This document shows, one piece after another, positions 8,901 through 17,581 of a stretch of 17,581 nucleotides of DNA (the first letter of the stretch is position 1; the number at the start of each line of letters is the position of its first letter). The position numbers and the translations under genes were made by a program. A model generated the notes under the pieces. The model ran no database searches. It had not been told where the DNA came from and worked only from the letters and a program-made list of their open reading frames with translations. The stretch lies in NCBI GenBank assembly GCA_027604665.1, contig JADGIZ010000265.1:1-17581 (forward strand), written 5' to 3'. This stretch comes from Polyrhizophydium stewartii (Eukaryota; Chytridiomycota; Chytridiomycetes; Rhizophydiales).

Positions 8901-11873
8901 GAGTCTGGCCTTGATGGATTCCGTTCGGCACTCAAGGCTGCCATTGTAGCTGGTTCTGCTCATTTTGGAGAGGAGTTTGCTGCACCAGAGTTCCGCGGCC
9001 TGCGCAGCCACGCACTCCAACCACTCCTTGCCGAGTCGGACGCCATGCCCGGCCAGTTCGGCGTCGTCGCTGGTGCGAGGGTGAGCGCTCAAGCTTGGCG
9101 CTCGCTGAAATGCTGCATGGCGGCTGACAAGGCGTCACTTTGCACAAAACGAGCAGATCATCACGCCGCTGAGCGCAAACCAGCTCTTTGACTCGAACGA
9201 CTTCATGTCGCTGCTGACCTTTGAGGCGTCCTCCCGCAACGCCAATCTTGCCTCGCGCATCGCCCTGATGCGCAAGGGTCTGGATAGGTTGGTTGGACTT
9301 TAGGTTATCACAACAGCAAGTCATTAGCTGCTGCGCTGACGTCTCGGTCGCTGCCCAAACTCGTGCAGCCGCGCCGCCTCGGATCTGATCTTTAAAACGA
9401 TTTCTCTTGTGCTTTCTATGCCCGCGGACAATGAGTTCTCGACGCTTGACAGCCCGCCACCTACGAGGGTCAGCCCGTCTGTTTTTGCAGGCCTCCGGAA
9501 CAAGCCAGGGTATGGATGCACTTGCGGGTAATCATCCGATGCGATGCTGTCGGCGCGCTAATATGCGGTGGCGCCTGCAGCACATTCTCGGTCGGCATGC
9601 CAGAGTTTGCTTCGATCCACATCTCGGCCATCATTAACCCGGCGTCTCACGACGGCCAAAAGGCCGCGGCAATTCTGCGCGTGAGAGGCGCCCGACGCCG
9701 CCAGCGCATTTGCACGGCTGCTGACTCAACTGCAGTCAATCTCAGGGCTCTCTCATGTCGCAATCGAGGTCTTTCTGGCGCCTCAGGAAGGCAATGGCTC
9801 GGACAAACTCCCGATCCAGCGCTTCTACCGCTACCTGCTCAAGACCGAACCGACATTTGATGCCTATGGGTGCGTCGAGTTGTGGCTGGTTGGTTCATGT
9901 CGGTAATGTATAAGCTGACGGGCGGCGACCGTTGCAGCCGCCGCGCTCCTGTCGCTGTGACATTCTCGCGAATTCCAACCGCACCGCTCCTGACTCTTGG
10001 CATGGACGGTGCGTGCTTACGCGCGCGGCGCTGCGCTGCATGCATGAGCGCTGAAGTGTATTCTCAGTTGTTGGCGCATGGCTTGTCCGCCCCACGCGCT
10101 CGGTGTACGACCTCGACAACATCAAGCTTTCGTCTTTGTCTCCCGATGCGGTTGCCCGCGGCGTCGAGGCCGAGTTTGTCCTGCAGAGCATCTTGGTTGA
10201 AGGCCACGCACGCGACTCGGCGTCCAACGGCCCGCCGCGCGGCCTGCAGTTTGTCCTGGGCACGCCCAGCGAGCCCAACATGGTCGACACGATCACCATG
10301 GCAAACCTGGGGTATCTGCAGCTCAAGGCGAACCCAGGCGTGTGGCTGCTGCAGATTCGCGACGGTCGCTCGCGCGAGATTTACGAGCTCGAGTCGGTTC
10401 GCTACGCGTCCAGCCGCGGCATTGCCAATGTGCCGCTCGTGCACGGCAGCGACGGCGTGCCAAACAGCGGCGCGCTCATTGTTGTGGACTCGTTCACAGG
10501 CGTGACCATCTTCCCGCGCGTGCACAAGCGCCTGGGCAAGGAGGCCGAGGATGTCCTGCAACCCGCACCGACCGGCGTTGCGGGCATGTGGGACAAGGTC
10601 AAGAACAAGTAGGCCCCGTCTCTCAACGAAGGGTGTTTTCCATGCCCTGCCAGCGATGCTGACCGTCTTTGGTGCAGGGTCACCAACACCCTGGGCCTCA
10701 AGCGCAGCGAGACCATTAATATCTTTTCGGTCGCGTCTGGCCACCTTTACGAGCGCTTCCTGTCCATTATGATGCTGAGCGTGAAACGCCAGACGCGCAG
10801 CCCAGTCAAGTTCTGGCTCATCGAAAACTTCCTGTCGCCCTCGTTCATGGTGAGCTTCGACAATGGTGCAGGCTATATTCACGCCTCTTGCTCACACAAG
10901 GCCATCTTTGCAGGAGTTCCTGCCTCATCTGGCCAAGACGTTCCGCTTCGAATACGAGCTCGTCACCTGTGAGTGACGCTGCGGTCGCATCGATGCCCGT
11001 GTGTGCTTGGATGCTGATGTGTCCTACTTGCAGACAAATGGCCAAAGTGGCTTCGCGAGCAGAGCGAAAAGCAGCGCATCATCTGGGGGTGCGGCACGCA
11101 CGGACCCAAGCTTGCGCGGGCACCGCGGTATTAACAACGACTCGCGCTGTGCAGATACAAGATTCTGTTCCTCGACGTGCTGTTCCCGCTCAAGCTGGAC
11201 AAGGTGATCTTTGTGGATGCCGACCAAGTCGTGCGCGCGGATCTGAAGGAGCTCGCGGACATGGATCTCGATGGCGCCGTGTACGGCTACACGCCATTCT
11301 GCAGCGACCGCACCGAAATGGACGGCTTCCGTTTCTGGAACCACGGGTACTGGAAGGAGCACCTGCAGGGCAAGCCTTACCACATCAGCGCGCTCTACGT
11401 CGTCGACTTGGTCAAGTTCCGCGAGCTGGCGGCGGGAGATCGCCTGCGCCAGCAGTACCACATGCTGAGCGCGGACCCCAACTCGCTCGCGAACCTTGAC
11501 CAGGATTTGCCAAACAACATGATCCACCAGCTGCCAATCTTCTCGCTGCCGCAGGAGTGGCTGTGGTGCGAGACATGGTGCAGCGACTACTCGCTGCGCA
11601 AGGCCAAGACCATTGATCTGGTGAGCCGCGCCGAGCGACCCATGGCTGCGCTCGGAATGCTGATGCAGGTCACCGTGTGCGCAGTGCAACAACCCGATGA
11701 CCAAGGAGCCCAAGCTCGAGCGTGCACGCCGCATCCTGCCCGAGTGGGAGGGCCTCGACCGCCAGGTCCAGCGCGTGCGCGACGAGTTCGAGAGCGCTCG
11801 CAAGCAAGCAGCGCCTGCCGCGGCCGCCAGCACCTCGGTCAGCGATGGCTCGGGCGGCCACAGCGAGCTCTGA
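5924..11873 (+). CDS. UGGT: UDP-glucose:glycoprotein glucosyltransferase, 20 exons
   Basis: Exons: 5924-6962, 7031-7256, 7330-7549, 7628-7823, 7873-7961, 8033-8311, 8376-8553, 8624-8724, 8790-9080, 9157-9287, 9369-9509, 9581-9680, 9736-9869, 9938-10008, 10068-10608, 10678-10849, 10914-10968, 11034-11088, 11155-11620, 11685-11873; about 1557 residues, matching the family's roughly 1550. This ER-lumen folding sensor re-glucosylates misfolded N-glycoproteins for the calnexin cycle. A signal peptide covers about residues 1-27. Thioredoxin-like and beta regions follow ([34 protein letters not shown]). The C-terminal GT24 catalytic domain runs from [15 protein letters not shown] through FVDADQVV (DxD near 1361-1363), [30 protein letters not shown] and EWLWCETWC. 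It ends HSEL, an HDEL-like retrieval signal. Exon 5's borders are the least certain: acceptor 7872 or 7884 changes four residues, and its donor at 7962 was chosen by frame and intron size. Confidence 0.95.
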
Positions 11874-11957
11874 ATGAATGTGCGTCCCTTGTTGCATCGA
11901 CGTTTGGTGTTTATGCAGGGTAGTGTGATATAGTTGAGTAGGCGGCAACTGTGTGTG

Positions 11958-12406
11958 TCATTGCCCCAGACGGACCTGATAGTCGAACACAGATGCTCCC
12001 ACGTCCGAAGGACGGTGCAGCAGGAACGGCTCGTTCTGGCTGAAGGCGTCCGCGGTCGCCGTCTCCCCCTCCAGCGCCTGCGCCTGCGTCTGCGCCTGCA
12101 CCTGCTGGCCACGATATCCGCCAAGCGAGCGGTCGACCTTGAATTGAGGCGGACGGCCCTTGCCGAGCGCAGCGTCCCGCTCGAGCTCTGCGACACAGCG
12201 TCAGCGGCTTCCGGACGCTGGCGCCGCGCGAGCGAGACACCGATGGGGCCGGGGGAGGCGAGCAGCGGCGCCGCACAGAGAGGCGCACCTTTTCGGCTCG
12301 TCTCAGCGCAGCGCAGCGCATAGCGGTACGGGCGGAAGGGAAGCGGGGCGGGCTCGCGGGTGCCAAAGTGCGGGTCGGGGCTGTCGGACCCAAAGATCTG
12401 CTGCAT
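11958..12406 (-). CDS. Small two-exon protein of unknown function, 115 residues
   Basis: Exons 12406-12289 and 12187-11958 join across a 101-nt intron (donor GTGCGC, GCTGACG before the CGCAG acceptor) to give 115 residues in one frame. It starts MQQIFGSDSPDPHFGTREP, continues FRPYRYALRC, a charged stretch KELERDAALGKGRPPQFKVD, a Gln/Ala tract from a hexanucleotide repeat, and ends FLLHRPSDVGASVFDYQVRL plus GQ. I see no signal peptide, membrane segment or known motif and do not recognise the family. Support comes from the ATG, canonical splice sites, branch site and protein-like composition. Its start lies 77 bp after the methyltransferase stop on the same strand, and its stop is 84 bp from the convergent UGGT stop. 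It could be a small mitochondrial or nuclear protein, but nothing shows that. Confidence 0.55.
12074..12105. repeat. GCGCCT-type hexanucleotide repeat inside the small gene
   Basis: Five slightly degenerate six-base units (GCGCCT, GCGCCT, GCGTCT, GCGCCT, GCACCT) in the second exon of the small gene. On the minus strand they encode an alternating Gln-Ala/Thr/Val tract, so repeat changes would keep the frame. Confidence 0.75.
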
Positions 12407-12483
12407 CGTGTCGGGTTTCGGGGCGAGGCGTTGTGGCCGAGCCTCAGCTCGGACAGCCGGTCGGCATCAACCGCACGATTCAT

Positions 12484-13164
12484 TCACAGGTCAGATTCGA
12501 CCGGCTGCGGCGGGCTACGGCGGCGCCACAGGCTCAGAAGCTGGAAGCCCTTGCGCCTTCCCTCGCCGGCGCACTCCTTGATGAAGACGGGCGAGAAGTT
12601 GGGCTCGAGGTAGTGGCAGTACTGCTCGACGGACCAGGCGAACGGAGGACCCTCGTTGTCCAGGGGGCGAAGCGGGTACATCATCACGAGAGCGTGGCCG
12701 CCCGGCCGCACGAGGTTGGCGAGCTGCGCGGCCCAGGCGTCACGTATCGACGGATCGATGGCGCACGCAAAGGTGTAGTCGAACAGGAGGTCGACCTGGC
12801 GCGAGTACGTGAAGAAGTCGGCCGTCTCAAAGTGGGCCGCGGGGGCGTCCTTGTCGGCTGCGTGCTCCCGCGCGGCCTTGGTCGACGTCGGCGAGATGTC
12901 GAGGCTGCGGCCGGTCAGCGGCGCGCTGCGGAAACCGGCGACCCCACACCAAGCCACCCACCCGACAACGTGCTCGTAGCCTGCTTTGGCAAAGGCAACG
13001 ACGTCGTAGCCCGTGCCGCAGCCGGGCACAAGCACGGACTTGCCCAGCGGCGTGGGGTTCTCGCGCAGGAACTCGGCGACCGCGGGCGTCGTGCCGCCGA
13101 GGTCCCAGGGAGGCCTCTCGGCCCCTTCGGCCTTTCCCCAGATTCCTTCCCAATCGGTTGGCAT
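12484..13164 (-). CDS. TPMT-family SAM-dependent methyltransferase (thiol/thiocyanate type)
   Basis: Exons 13164-12962 and 12904-12484 join across a 57-nt intron (donor GTGGGT, CTGACC branch site, acceptor GCAG) and give 207 residues. The ATG at 13164 starts just before WEGIWGKAEGAERPPWDLGG, the N-terminal signature of the thiopurine S-methyltransferase superfamily. SAM-binding motif I is VLVPGCGTGYDV (residues 44-55). Splicing restores HVVGLDISPTS. Further motifs are FETADFFTY, LLFDYTFACAI, RPGGHALVMMYPL, GPPFAWSVEQY and LEPNFSP. In plants and fungi this subgroup methylates thiols, thiocyanate or halides; TPMT itself acts on thiopurines. The exact substrate cannot be read from the sequence. 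Upstream lies the PRMT4-like gene on the same strand, 223 bp away. Confidence 0.87.
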   Translation of the reverse strand: MPTDWEGIWGKAEGAERPPWDLGGTTPAVAEFLRENPTPLGKSVLVPGCGTGYDVVAFAKAGYEHVVGWVAWCGVAGFRSAPLTGRSLDISPTSTKAAREHAADKDAPAAHFETADFFTYSRQVDLLFDYTFACAIDPSIRDAWAAQLANLVRPGGHALVMMYPLRPLDNEGPPFAWSVEQYCHYLEPNFSPVFIKECAGEGRRKGFQLLSLWRRRSPPQPVESDL

Positions 13165-13387
13165 TTCGGGGGGAAGGTTGCGGCGCAGGCGGGGCGCTTT
13201 AAGAGCGCCAGGATTGCGCCGCACCAGTTCATTGCAGCGCCGAGGCGGACACTCGGAGAAATCGGGCAATGCGGCCCCGGCGCCGAGGCTCGGGGCGGGA
13301 CGCTTGGGGCGGAGGCCTCTCGACTCTCGGAAAGCGCGCCAGGCGGATAAATGCAGCCGAACCCGTGGCAATGCAGGCCGGCCGGCC

Positions 13388-15267
13388 TCACTCGAGCGAG
13401 ATTTCAGGCTGGTAGAGGCCGACATACTCGGGCCTGACCGTGGTGTCGGGCGGGTACTGGTCAAAGTAGTATGTCTGCTCGTGCAGCGCCCACTTGCCCG
13501 TGCGGCGCGTGAAGCCCTCGGGGATGGCGCGCGTGGACGCCAAGAAGGGCACGCGCGGGTTCGACAGCAGACCTTGGTTGCCCACGATCAGCTCGGCCGT
13601 GATGTCGTACGAGCGCATCGAGTTGGCCACCATGCGGATCCAGCCCCGTATTGTCTCGAACGCGTTGATGGCCAGCGGCTCTGCGTGCGCGGCAGCATCG
13701 TCAGCATCGAGTCGCTGCAGCAGCGCAGCGTGCCTGGAGCGATGCTCTGCCAAACGCACCCTTGAGCAGCAGCCGCACTTGGTGCCAGTGTGTCTTCTCG
13801 GCGTGAGGCGCGGTCGACAGAATATAGCCCGCCAGATTGATGTCGAACCATGCGCCGATGCCGTGGATCAGACCCGTGTATGTCGCCATCCACGTGAACG
13901 GGATGACAATGTCCTTGAGCTCTTCGGCCGTGATTGTGCGAAAGTCGACTGCAGGCGGGCGTCAGGTGAGCCAGGTGCTGCTGCTTCTACTTCAGCGACA
14001 GCAAACTGGACCAGGACACGCACCAATGTGGGAGCACGCCGGTGCAACCAGAGTGCGTGCATCGAAGCCGCCAACGACGGGCTGCGCAGCCGCATCCATG
14101 TGAGATGCGCGCAAGCAGCAACGGATGGCTTCGATGCAAACCTCACCTGCCCGAAAATCTCGTCCTTGGCGTCCTGTGCGAGCGGAGAGAAGTCGACGCC
14201 AAAGAACTCTTGCTGCTCCCAGAACCGCACCTTGGCCATGGTCTGCGACCAAAGCGTCGAATCCGAGATCTGCAGCCGGCGGTGTCCGCGTCAGCAGCCG
14301 ACATTGCGGCGCATCGAGCATCAGACACTCGTACGCACCGGCGCAACGTAAATGGTGCCCATCGACGGAACCATGACGCCGTCGGGTTTGAGGAAGCGGT
14401 CGCGCGCCAGGATGTATGACTCGAGCATGCGCTCGTGCACCAGCAGCACGCCGATAGGCTCACTGACGAGCGTGTCGACCTTTGGCAGGCTTTCAACATC
14501 TTCGATCTTGCCTGCGCAGTGCTGGGCGTCAGGCGAAGCCAGATGTGCCGGGGCCCGGATCGCTTATGCGAAAACCCACTCTTGATGACGGTCATCTTGC
14601 CCTGCAGCCAATGGTTGGTTGTGTGTGTGTAGTCGATCAGCTTCTGAATCTTGTCGGCCATGCCGCTCGCTTCAACCGCAAAGACGTGGTGTGCTCCCGC
14701 CCGCACTGCCAGGTACGACAGGATGCCTGCGCGCCGACCGCCAGAAGACGCATCGGCGCAGATGTAGTCGTTCCAAACAAAGGCGGCTCAAGTCAGCTTC
14801 AAGATCAGATCGAGACCAGCCGCACGCTGCAAGTCGCCAATGCGTTTCGATGCAGGACCGGGCACTCGTGACGCACCGCTGCCTGCGCCGAGGTCCATGA
14901 CGAGCTTGCCCGAGAACAGCGTGGGGCCGTTGGCCAGAATCGCGGTCTGGTACAGCGATGTGCGGACGGTGTCCTGCAGCATGTTCTGCTGGTGCACAAA
15001 CTGTGCATAGTAGCTGCTCGGCGGTGCGCACAGGGCGGAGGTCGATTTGCAGGTGTGGCAGATTGGAATGCGGTGGAGGCGGAAGGTCAACGCAGGCACC
15101 GACACCGCCGTTGTTGATGACGTCGTCGGAAGCGAGTTTGTCAGCAAAGACGAGGCCGACGAAGTTGGCGTTGGCGGGGAGCCCAAGGCGGAGGGCTCTC
15201 CTCGCGCATCCCAGCTGCCATGGAAGGCGAGCAGTCTCAGGTGCCTGGGGTGGGGGTGGCGGCACAT
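13388..15267 (-). CDS. CARM1/PRMT4-like protein arginine methyltransferase, seven exons
   Basis: Exons 15267-14877, 14726-14580, 14511-14339, 14269-14147, 14081-14024, 13948-13760 and 13680-13388 give 457 residues. It transfers methyl groups from SAM to protein arginines (type I, asymmetric, if CARM1-like). Motifs: YYAQFVHQQNMLQD; motif I VMDLGAGSG-GILSYL, joined across a 150-nt intron; VFAVEAS; the double-E loop SEPIGVLLVHERMLES (near 196-211); FWEQQEFFGVDFSPL; FGQPVVGGFDARTLVAP; and the THW loop KTHWHQVRLLL (near 350). The order, and GVDxxPL...QPVVxxFD in particular, match PRMT4 of plants and animals better than PRMT1, 3 or 5. It ends VRPEYVGLYQPEISLE with no long C-terminal activation domain. 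The N-terminus is unsure: the ATG at 15267 gives an open frame, but its first 80 residues are low-complexity and a different frame also looks coding. Confidence 0.87.
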
Positions 15268-15770
15268 CTGCAGGCCGCTGTGTCGCTGGTTGCTGGCGGC
15301 CGCTTCAGGCAAAGATCACGGAGAGGGCCAGGGCGGCCGCCGAGCCAGACCCCACGCGCATGCGGGCGGTGGGCGGGCGGCGGCCCGCGGGCTGTGCAGC
15401 AGGCGGCCGGGTGCGTTTCGAGGCCACGGGAGGTGCGGGCGCAGCCGGAGGCGGCGGATGGGCACGCACGAGAAGTATGTTGTGTCGCGCGAGTCGGTGC
15501 TCGCCGCGAGCTTGGGCGTGCTCATGGCTGTTGGGGCAAGCGCGACCGCCCGCACAAGCGCGGGCTGCTCCCCTCCCCGCCACCGGCGTCGGCTGGCGGC
15601 AGAGACACGAGCACAGGTTGTGGCACGATGCGGCAGTGTTATTGATGCGGTGGGTTGGGCGTACTGAGGGATGGGCATACGTAGATGGGCTCGGACGCAG
15701 CCAGAGGGCGGGGTGGACCCCGAGCGCGGCAGCGTCCCAGACAACCCGGCAGTTCGGTGCGGGCGGGTGC
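15268..15770. other. Gene-free stretch between the PRMT4-like gene and UGDH
   Basis: About 500 bp of GC-rich DNA with no convincing exon. It must hold the UGDH 3' untranslated region and the promoter of the PRMT4-like gene. Arg/Ala/Pro-rich open frames exist on both strands but show no motif and look compositional. An upstream exon of the PRMT4-like gene, for example from an ATG at 15361 on the minus strand, cannot be ruled out. Confidence 0.45.
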
Positions 15771-17389
15771 TTAAGCAATCTTGCCAATGACCTCCATATG
15801 GAAGCCGATGGACTTGAGCTTCTTGGCGTCGAGAATCAGGCGGCCATCAAAGATGAACGCGGGCTTCTTCATGTGCTCGTAGATCTTGGTGTAGTCCAAC
15901 GTCTTGAACTCGTCCCACTCGGTGACGACGACGATGGCGTCGGCGTCGTGCGCGGCTTCGTACGCCGACTTGCTGATGGTGACGCGCTTCTTGTAGGTTT
16001 CCGGTGTCGCAATGTCGGGCTCGGTCAGATCCATCTCAATCTGCTCGTGCTCGACCTTGGGGTCGTAGATGCGGATGTTGGCGTTCTCCTGCAGGAAGTA
16101 CTTGATGAGCGAGATGGCGGCCGACTCGCGCGTGTCGCCAGTGTCCTTCTTGAACGCGAAGCCAAAGACGGCAATGGACTTGTTGGTGATGGTGTTAAAC
16201 AGGCGCTGCACGACGCGCGCAGCGAAGCGCGACTTTTGGAACTCGTTCATCTCGACGACCTGCTTCCAGTACGCGGCGACCTCGGGAAGGTGCAGGCTCT
16301 CGCTCAGATAGACGAGGTTGAGAATGTCCTTCTGGAAGCACGAGCCGCCAAAGCCAACCGAGGCCTTGAGGAACTTGGGGCCGATGCGGGTGTCGAGGCC
16401 GCAGGCGTAGGCAACCTCGTCGACGTCTGCGCCGGTGGCCTCACAGATGGCGGATAAGGCATTGATGGACGAGATGCGCTGGGCAAGGAGGGCGTTGGCA
16501 GCCTGTTGGGAAAAGCGGCGGCATCTGGTCAGCAAAATGCACGGGCATGGCAGTGGAGGCGGAGCCGGCCGCGGGAGACGGCCTTTGCCTCCGACGCACC
16601 AACTTGGACAGCTCCGAGGACCACAAATTCATGGTGATGATGCGCTCAGTCGGGATCCAGTTGGCGTAGACGGACTTGAGGGCCTGCTGCGCCTTGAGGC
16701 CCTCGGGCGTCTGCAGCGAGCCGATCAGAACGCGGTCCGGGTTGAGTAGGTCCTTGATGGCGGTGCCTTCGGCCAGGAACTCTGGGTTGGACAGAATATC
16801 GAAGCGGATGTGGTCGCGCGAGTTGGCCTCGAGGATGACGCGCATGCTCTCGGCGGTGCGGCACGGCACGGTGGACTTTTCGACGACGATCTTGGGCGAG
16901 CGGGCGACCTGTGCGATGCGGCGGGTTGCCGATTCGATGTAGCTGGGCGGCGGTGCGGCAGAATGCAGCGGGCGGGAGAATGGGGCCAGCGGTGAGGACC
17001 GGATGGGCATGCGCGGGTCAGCGGCGTTTCTCCGCAAGCCACACGGCGGAGAGAGCGCCGGCGCTTGCGCAGCGCCAGAGGCGGCGGCGGCAGCGGCGGC
17101 GGCGGCGGAACGCACGCAAGGTCAGCGGCCGAGCCGGCGCCGATGCCGGTCTTCTTGGTCGGAGTGTTGACCGACACAAAGATGATGTCGGCCTCGTCAA
17201 TGGCCTTGTCGATCTCGGTCGAGAAGAACAGGTTGCGGCCGCGAGCGGCCATCACGACCTCCTCGAGGCCAGGCTCGAAGATGGGCAGGTTGGCCGAGTT
17301 CCATGCGTCGATGCGAGCCTGGTTGAGGTCGACGATGTTGACCTTGATGTCCGGGCACTTGTAGGCGATGACGGCGCAGGTGGGGCCGC
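15771..17389 (-). CDS. UGDH: UDP-glucose 6-dehydrogenase, 5' exon outside window
   Basis: Exons in the window: 17389-17116, 16942-16600 and 16502-15771 (stop TAA), 448 residues plus a split first codon. It oxidises UDP-glucose to UDP-glucuronate with two NAD+, feeding glucuronate- and xylose-containing wall, capsule and glycan synthesis in the cytosol. Landmarks: [17 protein letters not shown] (end of the Rossmann glycine motif), [35 protein letters not shown] (restored by splicing), [53 protein letters not shown] (restored), and the catalytic-Cys loop [17 protein letters not shown] (Cys codon at 16340-16338). Introns are 173 and 97 nt. The upstream acceptor (CTAATTC branch site, CCCCGCAG) ends at 17390, and no GAGYVG-type exon follows up to 17581, so the first 15 or so residues lie beyond the window behind an intron of at least 190 nt. 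Confidence 0.95.
17081..17108. repeat. GGC trinucleotide repeat inside a UGDH intron
   Basis: A run of GGC/GCG units with one CAG interruption near the donor of the 173-nt UGDH intron (17115-16943). On the transcript it reads as (CCG)n. Because it is intronic it adds no residues. Confidence 0.8.
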
Positions 17390-17581
17390 CTGCGGGGAAC
17401 GAGTGCAACAAGGCGGCGGAGGTTGAATTAGCGGCCGGCAGCGTGGGTGCGGCGCGCCGGAGGCAGGAGGCGGGCAGGGGTCGCCGACGCCTCGCCCGCG
17501 GGCACGGCTCGCGGCGGACAGGGGATGATGTGTGCGGCACAGCACGGCGCACTCGCTCGAGATCGCGGCTGTGTGCCGTGC

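Noticed and set aside
11024..12406. A 460-residue minus-strand open frame across the 3' part of UGGT
   Set aside because: Most of it is the antisense of conserved UGGT exons. Only its first segment (12406-12289) is used, as exon 1 of the small gene.
13165..13464. N-terminal extension of the thiol-type methyltransferase
   Set aside because: The frame stays open upstream, but its far part overlaps the last exon of the PRMT4-like gene. The ATG at 13164 lies right at the conserved N-terminal WEGIWG motif.
14958..16457. A 499-residue plus-strand open frame over UGDH and the PRMT4 promoter
   Set aside because: Its Leu/Val/Asp-rich right half is the exact antisense of the last UGDH exon, and the left half is compositional. 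There is no motif or credible start.
5924..17389. UGGT and UGDH as a UDP-glucose gene cluster
   Set aside because: Both use UDP-glucose, but they are on opposite strands, separated by three unrelated genes, and act in different compartments. Chance linkage is simpler.
1..17581. Mobile element, CRISPR, tRNA or rRNA
   Set aside because: No inverted-repeat ends, transposase or reverse-transcriptase motifs, spaced direct repeats, or RNA gene signatures were seen by eye. A structured RNA search could still find a small ncRNA.

Overview
The window is GC-rich, compact eukaryotic DNA that looks fungal. It holds eight protein-coding genes, all interrupted by short spliceosomal introns. I rebuilt the exons by joining conserved protein segments across GT...AG boundaries. 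Most introns are about 50-80 nt, often with a CTGAC/CTAAT-like branch site 10-40 nt before the acceptor. The Pho80-type cyclin, the cytosolic-type uroporphyrinogen decarboxylase and the fungal-type dynein light intermediate chain point to a fungus. The intron density and a CARM1/PRMT4-type methyltransferase argue against a yeast-like ascomycete and suit a basidiomycete or an early-diverging lineage. I cannot place it further.

Layout, left to right: a CA microsatellite; a Pho80-like cyclin (+, 131-1094); a gene-free stretch with a CCAT-rich repeat; uroporphyrinogen decarboxylase (HEM12/UROD, +, about 1789-3284); cytoplasmic dynein light intermediate chain (-, 5881-3436), convergent with HEM12; UDP-glucose:glycoprotein glucosyltransferase (UGGT, +, 5924-11873, 20 exons, about 1557 residues), head-to-head with the dynein gene with only 42 bp between the two ATGs; a small unrecognised two-exon gene (-, 12406-11958); a TPMT-family thiol-type methyltransferase (-, 13164-12484); a CARM1/PRMT4-like arginine methyltransferase (-, about 15267-13388); and UDP-glucose 6-dehydrogenase (-, 17389-15771), whose first exon lies outside the window.

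These are mostly unlinked housekeeping functions: phosphate/CDK signalling, heme synthesis, microtubule transport, ER glycoprotein quality control, sulfur/halide methylation, arginine methylation and UDP-glucuronate supply. They do not form an operon or a biosynthetic cluster. UGGT and UGDH both consume UDP-glucose, but they are about 4 kb apart in unrelated surroundings. I saw no rRNA, tRNA, transposon, CRISPR array or viral sequence.

The less ordinary points are at gene-structure level. Half of the 40 inferred introns begin GTGCG rather than GTAAG/GTGAG. Two genes are divergent with almost no intergenic DNA. HEM12 has a lysine-rich tail set by a choice between two acceptors 14 nt apart. The dynein subunit has lost its P-loop and TKxD motifs. 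One dynein intron could be as short as 33 nt. The PRMT4-type enzyme is unusual for a fungus.
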